Below, in pieces: positions 7,305-15,425 of a DNA stretch of 64,000 bases (positions within the stretch are counted from its first letter, which is position 1; every line of letters starts with the position of its first letter). Both the position numbers and the translations under genes were made by a program. The notes under the pieces are model-generated. The model was not told the origin of the DNA and did no database searches. It saw only the letters and a program-made list of their open reading frames with translations. The DNA lies in assembly GCA_036675505.1 (NCBI GenBank), contig JAKFEW010000009.1, forward strand, positions 1 through 64,000, written 5' to 3'. Origin of the DNA: JAKFEW01 sp036675505 (lineage in GTDB: Bacteria; Cyanobacteriota; Sericytochromatia; S15B-MN24; JAQBPE01).

Positions 7305-9017
7305 CAGACCTTCAAGCGCAATCATCGTCTCGCGATAACCGGCCTCGACCATCGCTTTCAGCCCCGTCTTCGCCGCTGCCACGTCGCGGGCGAGTGGTTG
7401 GATGTGCAGATGCACGTGCTGCAACGTTCGCTCCCGATGTGCGTTGCTGGCGAGGCCGGTGGACTGCTGCAAGATATCCAGTAGCGAAGGCGTCCGCGAC
7501 GTGGCCGTCCATCGTCGCCACAGCGCGCGCCAGCCGTTTACCTCGTGCAGGTCTTCCGGCGTCTCCGCGAACTGTGGCGGCAAGTGCACGTCTGCTGCGA
7601 GGATCCGCCCATGCGCGCAGCTCGGAACCAGAAGATCGGCGGGCAGGTTGTTGATGATGGCGCCATCGACCAGCAGGTCCCCATCCCAAGGAACCGGCGA
7701 AAAGATACCAGGCATGGCACAACTGGCCCGCACGGCTCGCCAGAGCGATCCCTCGGATGGCACCACGATCCGGCTGTGCACCAGGCTGGCGCACACCGGC
7801 AGGAGGCGGATCGGTGTGTCCTCGAGACAGGACGTGCCGAAGTAGCCTCGCAGCACCCGGTTGATCGCCTTGCCGCCAAGCAGGGACACGATGGGCGGAC
7901 CCAGATCACGGTAGAAAGGCGCCCGATCCAGAACGCTGATCTGTTCCAGCATGGTGTCCGTGTTCCAGCCCTGGGCATACATGGCGCCCAGCATGGTGCC
8001 TCCGCTGGCACCGGCGAGGAGATCGATCGGAATGCCGCATGCGGCAAGCGCCTTGAAGACGCCGATGTACGCGGTAGCTCGGCTGCTTCCACCGCTCAAC
8101 GCCAGCCCGGTTGCCCGTCCGCAGAGGAGCCGCGCGATGCGTGCGGCATCGTCCTTGCGGCCTCTCACGGCATGATGGTGTTGGCGATACGCGCCGAGCC
8201 TGCGCCACGCCGCCGTTCCCTGTGGCAGACCGTCTGCCGCGCGCAGCACGACGAGATCCACCGGTACGCCTCCCTGCGCGAAGCTATCGGCGAGAGCTTG
8301 CGGCACTTCGTCGCTCGGTGCCACGACAAGAATTACGTCCGCGTGCCGCCGGCAGCACCGTGTCCAGTCGGCATCTTCCGGCGCACCGACATAGACCACG
8401 AAGTCGTGGCCTTGCTCGACCTGAGCGAAGTGGCCGGCCAGGTTGCCGTCGCTCGTGGTGGAGCCGTCCATGATGGAAGGGGGCATTGCGGCGGCGCGCA
8501 ACGTGGCCGCGCTTCCTAGTTGTGCGAACGCTTCCACCAGATCGTCGATGAACCGATCACAGTCCACAAGGGGGCCGATCGGCATGACCGCTACGGTGCG
8601 GATGCTGCTCAGGCATGGCCGCACGGTTGGCGGGCCAGCCTCACGAGCGAGGCTGCGGGCCAACATCATCCCGAAAGGGGAATGGTGCGTCAGCCGCTGA
8701 AATCCAGCTGCTGATACATGCAGCAGCGTGCTATCCCGGGCCGCCCGCACCGTAGCGTGATGCGGCGTGCCCGTGAGCAACGCTCTTTCACCGATGTAGC
8801 CACCCGCGCCGATCTCGTCGATCGCAGCGCCATCTTCAAAGATGCGCAGCCGCCCCTGCAGCACACAGTACAGGCCGTCTGCGGAGTCCCCCTGCTCAAA
8901 GAGCAAATGGTGACCTTCGATCTCGACGATCCGGACGTCTGCTTCGAGCGCTTGCAGGGTCGCATCATCAAGGCCGGAGAACAGATCGTGTGAGCGAAGC
9001 GCCCGGGGCAGGTCCAT
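7296..9017 (-). CDS. Cyclic-nucleotide-binding patatin-like phospholipase (NTE/RssA type)
   Basis: 573 residues from ATG 9017. Residues ~10-125 are a cNMP-binding/Crp-type beta-roll (LFEQGDSADGLYCVLQG, then GGYIGERALLTG). Next comes a linker domain, then the patatin core: glycine-rich ALSGGSSRATAYIGVF (oxyanion region), the nucleophile elbow GASGG (Ser of the Ser-Asp dyad) and DGAIINNLP (catalytic Asp). This matches neuropathy-target-esterase-like lysophospholipases, where the cNMP domain may regulate or target the hydrolase. The frame is open to 9410, but the upstream part lies antisense to the flavoprotein gene and is a shadow. ATG 9017 lies two bases after that gene's stop, giving translational coupling. 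Confidence 0.88.
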   Translation of the reverse strand: MDLPRALRSHDLFSGLDDATLQALEADVRIVEIEGHHLLFEQGDSADGLYCVLQGRLRIFEDGAAIDEIGAGGYIGERALLTGTPHHATVRAARDSTLLHVSAAGFQRLTHHSPFGMMLARSLAREAGPPTVRPCLSSIRTVAVMPIGPLVDCDRFIDDLVEAFAQLGSAATLRAAAMPPSIMDGSTTSDGNLAGHFAQVEQGHDFVVYVGAPEDADWTRCCRRHADVILVVAPSDEVPQALADSFAQGGVPVDLVVLRAADGLPQGTAAWRRLGAYRQHHHAVRGRKDDAARIARLLCGRATGLALSGGSSRATAYIGVFKALAACGIPIDLLAGASGGTMLGAMYAQGWNTDTMLEQISVLDRAPFYRDLGPPIVSLLGGKAINRVLRGYFGTSCLEDTPIRLLPVCASLVHSRIVVPSEGSLWRAVRASCAMPGIFSPVPWDGDLLVDGAIINNLPADLLVPSCAHGRILAADVHLPPQFAETPEDLHEVNGWRALWRRWTATSRTPSLLDILQQSTGLASNAHRERTLQHVHLHIQPLARDVAAAKTGLKAMVEAGYRETMIALEGLSR

Positions 9018-9019
9018 GG

Positions 9020-10321
9020 CTACAGGGGTGCTGGGTCGCCGGCTGGTTGGGCATGGGAAGCCAAAGCCGCGGAGCATTCGCGGATGCTCGCGGCTGCCGC
9101 CAGGCCGGAAGCCGTCGCGCTCTCCAGTAGAGGCACGCCCGGCGATGCATAAGCGCCGCAGAACCAGACTCGGCGGTCGGGTTGTGCGTGAAGCCGTTCG
9201 AGCAATCCCAGTCCGCGCATCGATGCCTCGTTGACCACTGGTCGCTCGACGGCAACGCGACTGATGAGGCGCTCCGGGCGCGGCTCGAGGATCGGATTCC
9301 AGGTCTGAAAGATGTTCGTTGCACCAAGGTGCGGATGCACGGTATTCATCCAGATGGTGGCCATGGGCATCTCGTGGCCGGGGGCGACGATGAAGTTCAC
9401 CGGCCCCCACAAGCGCCGGTCCGGCGGCGCCAGACGTTCATCCGAGTGCATGACCACGTAGGAGGGCTGGTAAGTAAAGCAGGCGAGTGCCTCGCGCTCA
9501 TCGTCGCTGGCCTCGAGCATGCGCAGGGCGTGGTTCGCCTGCGTTGCGATCACGACGTGATCGAAGTGGCTGTCGATCCCACCGGCCCGCACCAGCACGC
9601 CGTTCTCGTGAGGAGCAATGCGCTCCACCGCGTCTCCCAGGCGGAAGTCGCGAATGCCTGCTGACAGCTTCGCGACCACGTCAGCAATGCCATCGCGAGC
9701 ACGCATCACAGGCACGGTGAACAGGCCCGCTGCATAATAGCCCAGGATGACGGAAGCTGGATAGTTGCGCACCGCCTCATAGGTACAAGTGCAGATGCCC
9801 GCCATGACGGGAATCAGAAAGTCATCGCCGAAGGCTTTTGAGTATCCACGCCAGCGAAGATATTCTTCCAGCGTCTTGCCCTCGCCTGCGCCATCGCGCA
9901 GCTCATCCGCCACCTTGCGGAAGAATCGCAACGAGTCCAACACGATGGGCACCGTCTTCCAGTGCACGGCGCGCCAGCCACGCAGCATTGGGAAGGAATG
10001 CCGTCCAAAGCGAAGGTTGCGGTAACTGAGATAGGTGCGGCCGTCGCCCCGCGTGAAGGTGCCGGAGTACTCGAGCGGCTCCAACGCGATGGCCGCCTGG
10101 CGATACAGGCCCGTCAGCTTGGGATAGAACCCCTCATAGACCACACGCATGGGAACGTCGATGCGCTGATGACCGGAGCCGCCGGGGACATTGACGCTGA
10201 ACGCGTCCATACCGAGCTGGGCGTGGCGTTCGAACAGCGTGACCTCGTGCTCGGCCTTTAGTGCCCAGGCCGCCGCCAGTCCGGCTATTCCACTGCCGAT
10301 CACGGCAACCCGCTGTTTCAC
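9020..10321 (-). CDS. FAD-dependent amine-oxidase-like oxidoreductase (COG2907 type)
   Basis: 433 residues. The N-terminal dinucleotide fold RVAVIGSGIAGLAAAWAL is followed by FERHAQLGM, the FAD-binding GxGxxG...E pattern. Further family landmarks are RIDVPMRVVYEGFYPKL, FDHVVIATQANHAL and the C-terminal FAD motif VWFCGAYASPGVPLLESA. COG2907-like flavoproteins often sit beside cyclopropane-type or other lipid methyltransferases and are thought to desaturate or oxidise acyl chains. Here one leads a two-gene minus-strand operon with the patatin lipase and faces a methyltransferase/membrane-protein pair. The specific reaction is inferred, not shown. Confidence 0.85.
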   Translation of the reverse strand: MKQRVAVIGSGIAGLAAAWALKAEHEVTLFERHAQLGMDAFSVNVPGGSGHQRIDVPMRVVYEGFYPKLTGLYRQAAIALEPLEYSGTFTRGDGRTYLSYRNLRFGRHSFPMLRGWRAVHWKTVPIVLDSLRFFRKVADELRDGAGEGKTLEEYLRWRGYSKAFGDDFLIPVMAGICTCTYEAVRNYPASVILGYYAAGLFTVPVMRARDGIADVVAKLSAGIRDFRLGDAVERIAPHENGVLVRAGGIDSHFDHVVIATQANHALRMLEASDDEREALACFTYQPSYVVMHSDERLAPPDRRLWGPVNFIVAPGHEMPMATIWMNTVHPHLGATNIFQTWNPILEPRPERLISRVAVERPVVNEASMRGLGLLERLHAQPDRRVWFCGAYASPGVPLLESATASGLAAAASIRECSAALASHAQPAGDPAPL

Positions 10322-10564
10322 AGCATCCTACTTTCCGGTCTCGCCACCATCCCGGCTGAAATGGTCCCGTCCACGAGTTGTACCCTTCGATCCAGGGTTC
10401 AGTAATCCTGTCGGCATTGCAGAACCCTCGGCCAGACGTGTCGACGACCCTTCGAAGCCTCGCCGGTGCGTCCGGGATGCGGCCCAGCGTCTAGGCCCGC
10501 GGGGTCACGACGCGGAAGGCCTGCACGACGGCGAGCCGGGTATGATGCAGGCCGGAGGTGCCAA

Positions 10565-11129
10565 ATGGCTCGGTGGATCTCGCTTGCGTTGGTGCTGTTG
10601 CTGAGCGGCTGTTCATCCTGGTTGCCCAGGTGCGTGGTCTGCGACCTGACGATCATGGGCACGTTTGGATACGTCGTGGTGGACGGTCAACGATACGCCT
10701 TCCACCGCCAGCATGCCCCCAAGACCTGCAAGTTCTGTGGCGGCGTGCTGGCTGCCAAGTTGCCCTGAGGCAAGGCCGAGCACACGCCGGAGGGCTTCGA
10801 CGTCTGCCGCAAGTGCAAAATAGAGGGCGTGCGCGACTTTCAAGGGCACGGCAGCCCACGAGCTGACGCACACCTGGGCCTACACGAACCGGTCGCCGGC
10901 GCGCCAAGACATGGCGCTGAGCGAGGGCGCGCCCCAAGTCGTGCAGTACCTATACCTGGAAAAGGACAAATCGCCGCAGGCCAGGCACCAGATCGCGTTG
11001 ATGATGACCAGCAGCCACCCCGTCTACGGCGTCGGCATGCGCCGCCTGAAGAAGTACCAGGAGGAACACAAGCTGGCGGGCCTCTTGTCCGTCCTGAAGA
11101 GCGGCGCCAAGATCCCGAAGGGTTATTGA
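10565..11129 (+). pseudogene. Bacterial DA1-like LIM/HExxH metallopeptidase lipoprotein, disrupted
   Basis: ATG 10565 follows GGAGG and starts a lipoprotein signal (MARWISLALVLLLSGC). The protein then shows LIM-type zinc ligands: CVVC, FHRQH and CKFC, then an in-frame TGA at 10766, then CRKC in the same frame. From about 10839 the similarity continues one frame over with AAHELTHTW, an HExxH zinc-protease motif, and a downstream ALSEGAPQVVQYLYLE that supplies the third-ligand Glu. This domain order (double zinc finger, then HExxH...EEG) is that of DA1-family peptidases. Relative to the family, about 100 residues between the zinc fingers and the protease are missing. One nonsense codon, one frameshift and one deletion make it a pseudogene. 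Confidence 0.7.
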
Positions 11130-11132
11130 GCG

Positions 11133-11822
11133 TCAGCTCAGGCGCCAGTCGATCGGCTGGACGCCGTGCTGCTCGAGGTAGCGGTTGGTGGCCGAGAAAG
11201 GCCTGGAGCCGAAGAACCCGTTGCTGGCTGAAAGCGGTGAGGGGTGGGCCGAGGTCAGGACGAGATGACGCTGGCGGTCGATGATCCGCCCCTTCTCGCG
11301 CGCGTACCGACCCCACAGGATGAAAACCAGGTGTTCGCGGTCGTCGTTCAGCGCCTGGATGACCGCGTCGGTGAACCGCTCCCAGCCCTTGCCCTGGTGT
11401 GAGGCGGCCTGGTGCGCGCGCACGGTCAGGGTGGCGTTGAGCAGCAGCACGCCCTGGCGCGCCCAGGGTTCCAGGTTGCCGGTGCGCGGCGCGGGCAGGC
11501 CCAGGTCGTCGCGCAACTCCTTGAAGATGTTGACCAGCGACGGGGGCGGCGGCACGCCGTCGGGCACCGAGAACGACAGGCCGTGCGCCTGCCCGGGCCC
11601 ATGGTATGGGTCCTGGCCCAGGATCACCACCTTGACCTGGTCGACGGGCGTGCTGTTCAACGCGTGGAAGATCAGCCTGGCCGGCGGATAGAAGGTGCGC
11701 CCGGCTTCGCGCTCCTGGACCAGGAAGGCTTTGAGCGCCCTGAAGTACGGCTGCTGGAACTCGGCAGCCAGGGTCGCCTTCCAGCTCGCTTCGAGCTTGG
11801 GGTCGATCGTCGTCGTGCTCAT
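11133..11822 (-). CDS. ung: Uracil-DNA glycosylase, family 1
   Basis: 229-residue UDG that removes uracil from DNA in base-excision repair. Both catalytic signatures are complete: the water-activating loop VVILGQDPYHGPGQAHGL (catalytic Asp in GQDPYH) and the leucine-insertion loop HPSPLSASNGF (catalytic His). Also visible are PSLVNIFKEL and GVLLLNATLTVRA, characteristic of Ung. The length is normal. The longer frame to 12047 is a shadow; ATG 11822 starts MSTTTIDPKL. The gene ends 4 bp from the broken DA1-like gene, convergently. Confidence 0.96.
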   Translation of the reverse strand: MSTTTIDPKLEASWKATLAAEFQQPYFRALKAFLVQEREAGRTFYPPARLIFHALNSTPVDQVKVVILGQDPYHGPGQAHGLSFSVPDGVPPPPSLVNIFKELRDDLGLPAPRTGNLEPWARQGVLLLNATLTVRAHQAASHQGKGWERFTDAVIQALNDDREHLVFILWGRYAREKGRIIDRQRHLVLTSAHPSPLSASNGFFGSRPFSATNRYLEQHGVQPIDWRLS

Positions 11823-11988
11823 CGTTCCGCCATGGTGGCATGGCCGAACCGCCATGTCATCTTGGGGGCTCTCCCGGCTTTGGCCCTTCTGACCAAACGA
11901 TCGCATCAACCTCCACATAGGCCGCTCGCCCGCTCTGTCGTATCCTCCGGAGCAGCCCGCCCCCCACGCGCCCCATCCGGAGGAGCCA

Positions 11989-13164
11989 TTGAAGAAGACG
12001 TTCGCCGTCGCCGCGCTGCCGCTCGCCGTCGCCCTGGGCGGGGCCATTCAGCTCGGCCGCCCCGTGCCTACCGCCGAGATGACCATCACGCCGAGCGAGA
12101 TCAAGCTTCCCGGCCAGTTCAAGTGGCAGCCGCCGCGCCAGGGCCAGGCGGCCATCGGCGAGCAGAGCCTCGGCGTGGTCGCGGCGACGCCGAACCAGGA
12201 GCCGGTGGCGATCGCCAGCCTCGCGAAGATGATGACCGCGTACCTGCTGCTGCAGGCGCAGCCGCTGCGCGTCGGGCAGAACGGCCCTGTCACCACCATC
12301 ACGCCGAAGGACGTCGCGCAGTACGCGCACGACGTGAAGCTGGGCTACTCCGTCGCAAAGGTGCGCGCGGGCGACAAGCTCTCGGAGCGCCAGTTGCTCG
12401 AGGCGCTGATGCTGCCATCGGCCGACAACATCGCGACGCTGATCGCCGAGCAGCTGGCCGGCAGCGAGGTGGCGTTCGTCCGGAAGATGAACGAGGCCGC
12501 GAAGGCGCTCGGCATGACCCAGACGACCTACGCCGACGCGTCGGGCGTGAGCAACGAGACGATCAGCACCGCGGCGGACCAGCTGAAGCTTGCCCAGGTG
12601 GTGATGCGCGACCGCACGTTCCGCGAGGTGGTGGCGATGCCGCAGGCCACGCTGCCGTCGGCCGGCACGGTCTACAACGTGAATTTCATGGTCGGCAAGA
12701 AGGGCATCAGCGGCGTGAAGACCGGCAGCACGCTGGCCGCGGGGAGCTGCTTCGTGGGCTCGTACCCGGTCACGATCGACGGCAAGCCGCGGCTGGTGCT
12801 GGCGGCCGTGCTCGGCCAGGTGTCGCTGCGCGAGGCCATCACCTACGACGTCGCGCAGCTGCACGCCGCGGCGCCGCAGCTCAAGGAGTACGTGTTGGCG
12901 GCGGTCGATCAGGGCGCGGCGAAGCTCGTGGCGCCCTGGTCGTCGCCGGTGGCGCTCGCCCCCGCCCGGCCGACGAAGGTGTTCGGCTACCCCGGGATGC
13001 CCGTGCGCCTCACGCCCGGCAAGCCGCTGGCCGACCTGCCGATCCCCGCCGGCCGGCCGGTCGCCGAGCTGACCATCGGCACCGGCGACGCGAGCCAGGC
13101 CGTGGCGCTGCACGCGAAGCGGGCGATCGCGGCGCCCGACCTGTGGTGGCGCCTGACCCACTGA
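11989..13164 (+). CDS. dacA: D-alanyl-D-alanine carboxypeptidase (PBP5/DacA family)
   Basis: 391 residues, serine-type DD-carboxypeptidase that trims the terminal D-Ala of peptidoglycan stem peptides in the periplasm. The TTG start follows GGAGG (11979-11985). Residues 1-~29 are a signal peptide. Active-site motifs: SLAK (Ser acylated by substrate, ~residue 76), the SxN-equivalent SAD in LMLPSADNIA, and KTG in ISGVKTGST. A C-terminal beta domain follows (PARPTKVFGYPGMPVRL onward), but no clear amphipathic anchor helix, so the enzyme may be soluble or held differently from PBP5. It is monocistronic with a terminator after it. Confidence 0.92.
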   Translation: MKKTFAVAALPLAVALGGAIQLGRPVPTAEMTITPSEIKLPGQFKWQPPRQGQAAIGEQSLGVVAATPNQEPVAIASLAKMMTAYLLLQAQPLRVGQNGPVTTITPKDVAQYAHDVKLGYSVAKVRAGDKLSERQLLEALMLPSADNIATLIAEQLAGSEVAFVRKMNEAAKALGMTQTTYADASGVSNETISTAADQLKLAQVVMRDRTFREVVAMPQATLPSAGTVYNVNFMVGKKGISGVKTGSTLAAGSCFVGSYPVTIDGKPRLVLAAVLGQVSLREAITYDVAQLHAAAPQLKEYVLAAVDQGAAKLVAPWSSPVALAPARPTKVFGYPGMPVRLTPGKPLADLPIPAGRPVAELTIGTGDASQAVALHAKRAIAAPDLWWRLTH

Positions 13165-13205
13165 TCCGGCGATCACTTCGCACCCATGTAGCTGAAAGGA
13201 CCCCA

Positions 13206-13245
13206 GCCCCAACCGCCCGGAGGATCGTGCGGTTGGGGCCTTCTT
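13206..13245 (+). terminator. Intrinsic terminator after the carboxypeptidase gene
   Basis: Stem GCCCCAACCGC (13206-13216) / GCGGTTGGGGC (13229-13239), loop of 12, then CTTCTT. It insulates the isonitrile operon from upstream transcription. Confidence 0.7.
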
Positions 13246-13416
13246 GCGTCCGACGTGAACCGCAAGGCTGTTATCCAAATCTTAAACTTTAATTTAATCA
13301 TTCCTTAGCAAGGACTTTACCATCCGTGGCGAAGTGAGAGGCGGAAGCCGCCCGCACGACGGCGCTCTCGACGGTGAGGTAACGCCTTAACCTTCGACGA
13401 TCGTTAACAACTGGCG

Positions 13417-13442
13417 GTTGATACTCTATCAACGAACGTTCG
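13417..13442. promoter_or_regulatory. Two abutting palindromes upstream of the isonitrile operon promoter
   Basis: GTTGATA-CTC-TATCAAC (13417-13433) is a perfect 7-bp inverted repeat with 3-bp spacing, the size of a TetR- or MarR-type operator. CGAACGTTCG (13433-13442) is a perfect 10-bp palindrome directly before the -35. They lie in an AT-richer 200-bp stretch (13260-13480) that otherwise holds no gene. No cognate regulator gene is adjacent, so control would be in trans. Confidence 0.5.
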
Positions 13443-13443
13443 A

Positions 13444-13472
13444 TTTTCACCAATTTAAGAAACGGCTAATAT
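13444..13472 (+). promoter_or_regulatory. Probable sigma-70-type promoter of the isonitrile operon
   Basis: TTTTCA (13444-13449), 17-bp spacer, TAATAT (13467-13472). The predicted transcript starts near 13479, about 40 nt before the first gene, with GAAGGA as a distant ribosome binding site. Confidence 0.5.
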
Positions 13473-13520
13473 CGTTTTAACGACGACGGACACATCGAAC
13501 GAAGGACAGCGGACACGACC

Positions 13521-14570
13521 ATGATGACCACGCAGCACGCCCAGCACGCCCTGAACGTCGCCGTCACCTTCCTCGACGGCGCGGCCACGACGACGCCGGC
13601 CACCGAGACGGCCAGGGCCATCCTGATGGAAGTCATGCGCTTCCGCCGCGCCAACGGCCCGGAGATGTGCTCGCCCACGTCGCCCTGCGCGGCGTGCATG
13701 GCGCCGCACCTGCCGAAGATCGTCGCCAACGTCGTCGCGAACGAGCCCGTGACCTTCATCCTGCCGGCCTTCCCGGGCAAGTCGCCCAACCTGGCCAAGG
13801 TGCTGGGCGTGCTGCCCGACATGGGCGAACTCCGCGCGCTCGAGTTCCTCCAGCAGCTCTGCGAGCGCATCGGCCGGATCTACGAGCCGGGCGCGCGGGT
13901 CATCCTGGCCTCCGACGGCCGGGTCTTCAGCGACGTGGTCGGCATGCGCGACGAGGACGTGACCGCCTACCGGGATGCCCTGGGCGCGATGATCGCGGAG
14001 CTGGGCCTGACCGCCATCTCGACCTTCAACCTCGAGGAGCTGTACGTCGACGTGACCTTCGACGAGATGCGCGACCAGCTGATGGTCGACTTCGCGCAGT
14101 CGCTCGAGGACCTGCGCGCCGCGGTGAAGCGGGGCGGCCAGGCGGATGCCGCCGCCGAGGACAAAGAGACCAACCGCCTGTACTGCGGCATCACGCGCTT
14201 CCTCGTCGAGGACGCGACCTTCCCCGGCCAGACGATGAGCAAGAACGCCATCCAGAACACGTGCCGCGCCCGCGCGTACGCGGTCATCCAGCGCTCGCAA
14301 GCGTGGAGCGGCGTGGTCGAGCGCCACTTCCCCGCGTGCGTCCGCCTCTCGATCCACCCGCACGGTTGCGGCGCCGCGAAGCTCGGCATCCACATGACCG
14401 AGGAGGCCGGCGCGGACAGCTGGATGACGCCGTGGCACGGCGTCGCGCTGGAGACCGACGGCGGCTGGGTACTGACCAAGCGGGCCCAGGCCGAGGCGCT
14501 GGGCGCGCGCATGGTGATGGTCGACGGTCGGCCCAGCCACTTCACGCTGGTTGCCAGCGCCTGCGGCTAG
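13521..14570 (+). CDS. pvcA: Isonitrile synthase (PvcA/IsnA, DIT1_PvcA family)
   Basis: 349 residues. Enzymes of this family convert the alpha-amino group of L-tyrosine or L-tryptophan into an isonitrile, using ribulose-5-phosphate as the carbon donor. The diagnostic block is ILPAFPGKSPNLAKVLGVLPD (~residues 81-101, quoted in part), followed by GARVILASDGRVFSDVVG and later RLSIHPHGCGAAKLGI and FTLVASACG. A CSPTSPCAAC Cys cluster lies near residues 51-60. The length fits the family. It is the first gene of the operon; 18 nt separate it from the PvcB-like oxygenase, its usual partner. Substrate choice (Tyr or Trp) cannot be read directly, but the downstream phenol hydroxylase and ring-cleaving dioxygenase favour Tyr. 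Confidence 0.93.
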   Translation: MMTTQHAQHALNVAVTFLDGAATTTPATETARAILMEVMRFRRANGPEMCSPTSPCAACMAPHLPKIVANVVANEPVTFILPAFPGKSPNLAKVLGVLPDMGELRALEFLQQLCERIGRIYEPGARVILASDGRVFSDVVGMRDEDVTAYRDALGAMIAELGLTAISTFNLEELYVDVTFDEMRDQLMVDFAQSLEDLRAAVKRGGQADAAAEDKETNRLYCGITRFLVEDATFPGQTMSKNAIQNTCRARAYAVIQRSQAWSGVVERHFPACVRLSIHPHGCGAAKLGIHMTEEAGADSWMTPWHGVALETDGGWVLTKRAQAEALGARMVMVDGRPSHFTLVASACG

Positions 14571-14588
14571 AAGGATGGAGACGCGGAA

Positions 14589-15425
14589 ATGACGTTCAAG
14601 CAGACCTCGAACGATCCTTTCGGGGTGGTGCTGGAGGCTCAGGGCCCCGACGACGACATCCGGGATCTCGACGTGGCGATGTTGCGGGAGCTGCTCTGGA
14701 AGGAGCGGCTCCTCGTCTTGCGGGGGTTCCGCACCTTCGAGGACGCGGAGGGCTTCGCGGGCTACTGCGAGCGGTGGGGCGAGATCAGCGTCTGGCCCTT
14801 CGGCAAGGTCCTCGAGCTCGTCGAGCGGAACAACCCCGAGGACCACATCTTCGACAACAATTACGTCCCCCTGCACTGGGACGGGATGTACCGGCCGCAG
14901 GTGCCGGAGTTCCAGATCTTCCACTGCGTGCAGGCGCCGCGGGAGGGCCAGGGCGGCCGCACGACCTTCTCGAACACGGTCAGCGCGCTCGAAGGCGCGC
15001 CGGCGCACCACCGGGCGTTGTGGGAAAAGGTCACCGGGAGCTACCAGCGCAAGATGGAGTTTTACGACAGCCAGACCATCTCTCCCATCGTGGACACCCA
15101 CCCGCGCCGCGGCTTTTCCGTCATCCGGTACAACGAGCCGCCGCTGCAAGGGTATGGGGATTTCGTGAACCCACCCATCCTCGAATTCACAGGGGTCGGC
15201 GACGAGGAGCGGGAGGCGTTCTTCGGCTCGATCCGGGAGGCGCTCTACGCGCCGAGCAACTACTACGCCCATGAGTGGCGGCAGGGCGACGTGGTCGTCG
15301 CCGACAACTTCTCGCTCCTGCATGGCCGGGAAGGCTTCGAGACCAAGGCCCCGCGTCACCTGCGCCGGGTGCACGTGCTGAGCGATCCGCCCCTCGACAA
15401 CCCACGGTTGGTATCCCATCGATGA
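14589..15425 (+). CDS. pvcB: Fe(II)/2-oxoglutarate oxygenase, PvcB/IsnB type
   Basis: 278 residues of the TauD/TfdA family. Partner enzymes of isonitrile synthases either desaturate and decarboxylate the isonitrile amino acid to a vinyl isonitrile or make the unsaturated acid. The metal ligands are visible: HWDGM (H-x-D) and the distal His in LLHGREGF. An Arg-rich C-terminus (PRHLRRVHV) would hold 2-oxoglutarate. The N-terminus (LREL.WKERLLVLRGF) is typical. The stop overlaps the next start (ATGA), so the three pvcABC-like genes are translationally coupled. Confidence 0.92.
   Translation: MTFKQTSNDPFGVVLEAQGPDDDIRDLDVAMLRELLWKERLLVLRGFRTFEDAEGFAGYCERWGEISVWPFGKVLELVERNNPEDHIFDNNYVPLHWDGMYRPQVPEFQIFHCVQAPREGQGGRTTFSNTVSALEGAPAHHRALWEKVTGSYQRKMEFYDSQTISPIVDTHPRRGFSVIRYNEPPLQGYGDFVNPPILEFTGVGDEEREAFFGSIREALYAPSNYYAHEWRQGDVVVADNFSLLHGREGFETKAPRHLRRVHVLSDPPLDNPRLVSHR

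Noticed and set aside
10766..10768. Second selenocysteine TGA, in the DA1-like gene
   Set aside because: The TGA is not at a Cys column of the family, no SECIS-like hairpin follows, and the gene is also frameshifted and deleted, so it is a nonsense codon.
13455..15419. Minus-strand 654-codon ORF opposite pvcA/pvcB
   Set aside because: Val/His/Arg-rich shadow; both plus-strand enzymes have complete motifs.
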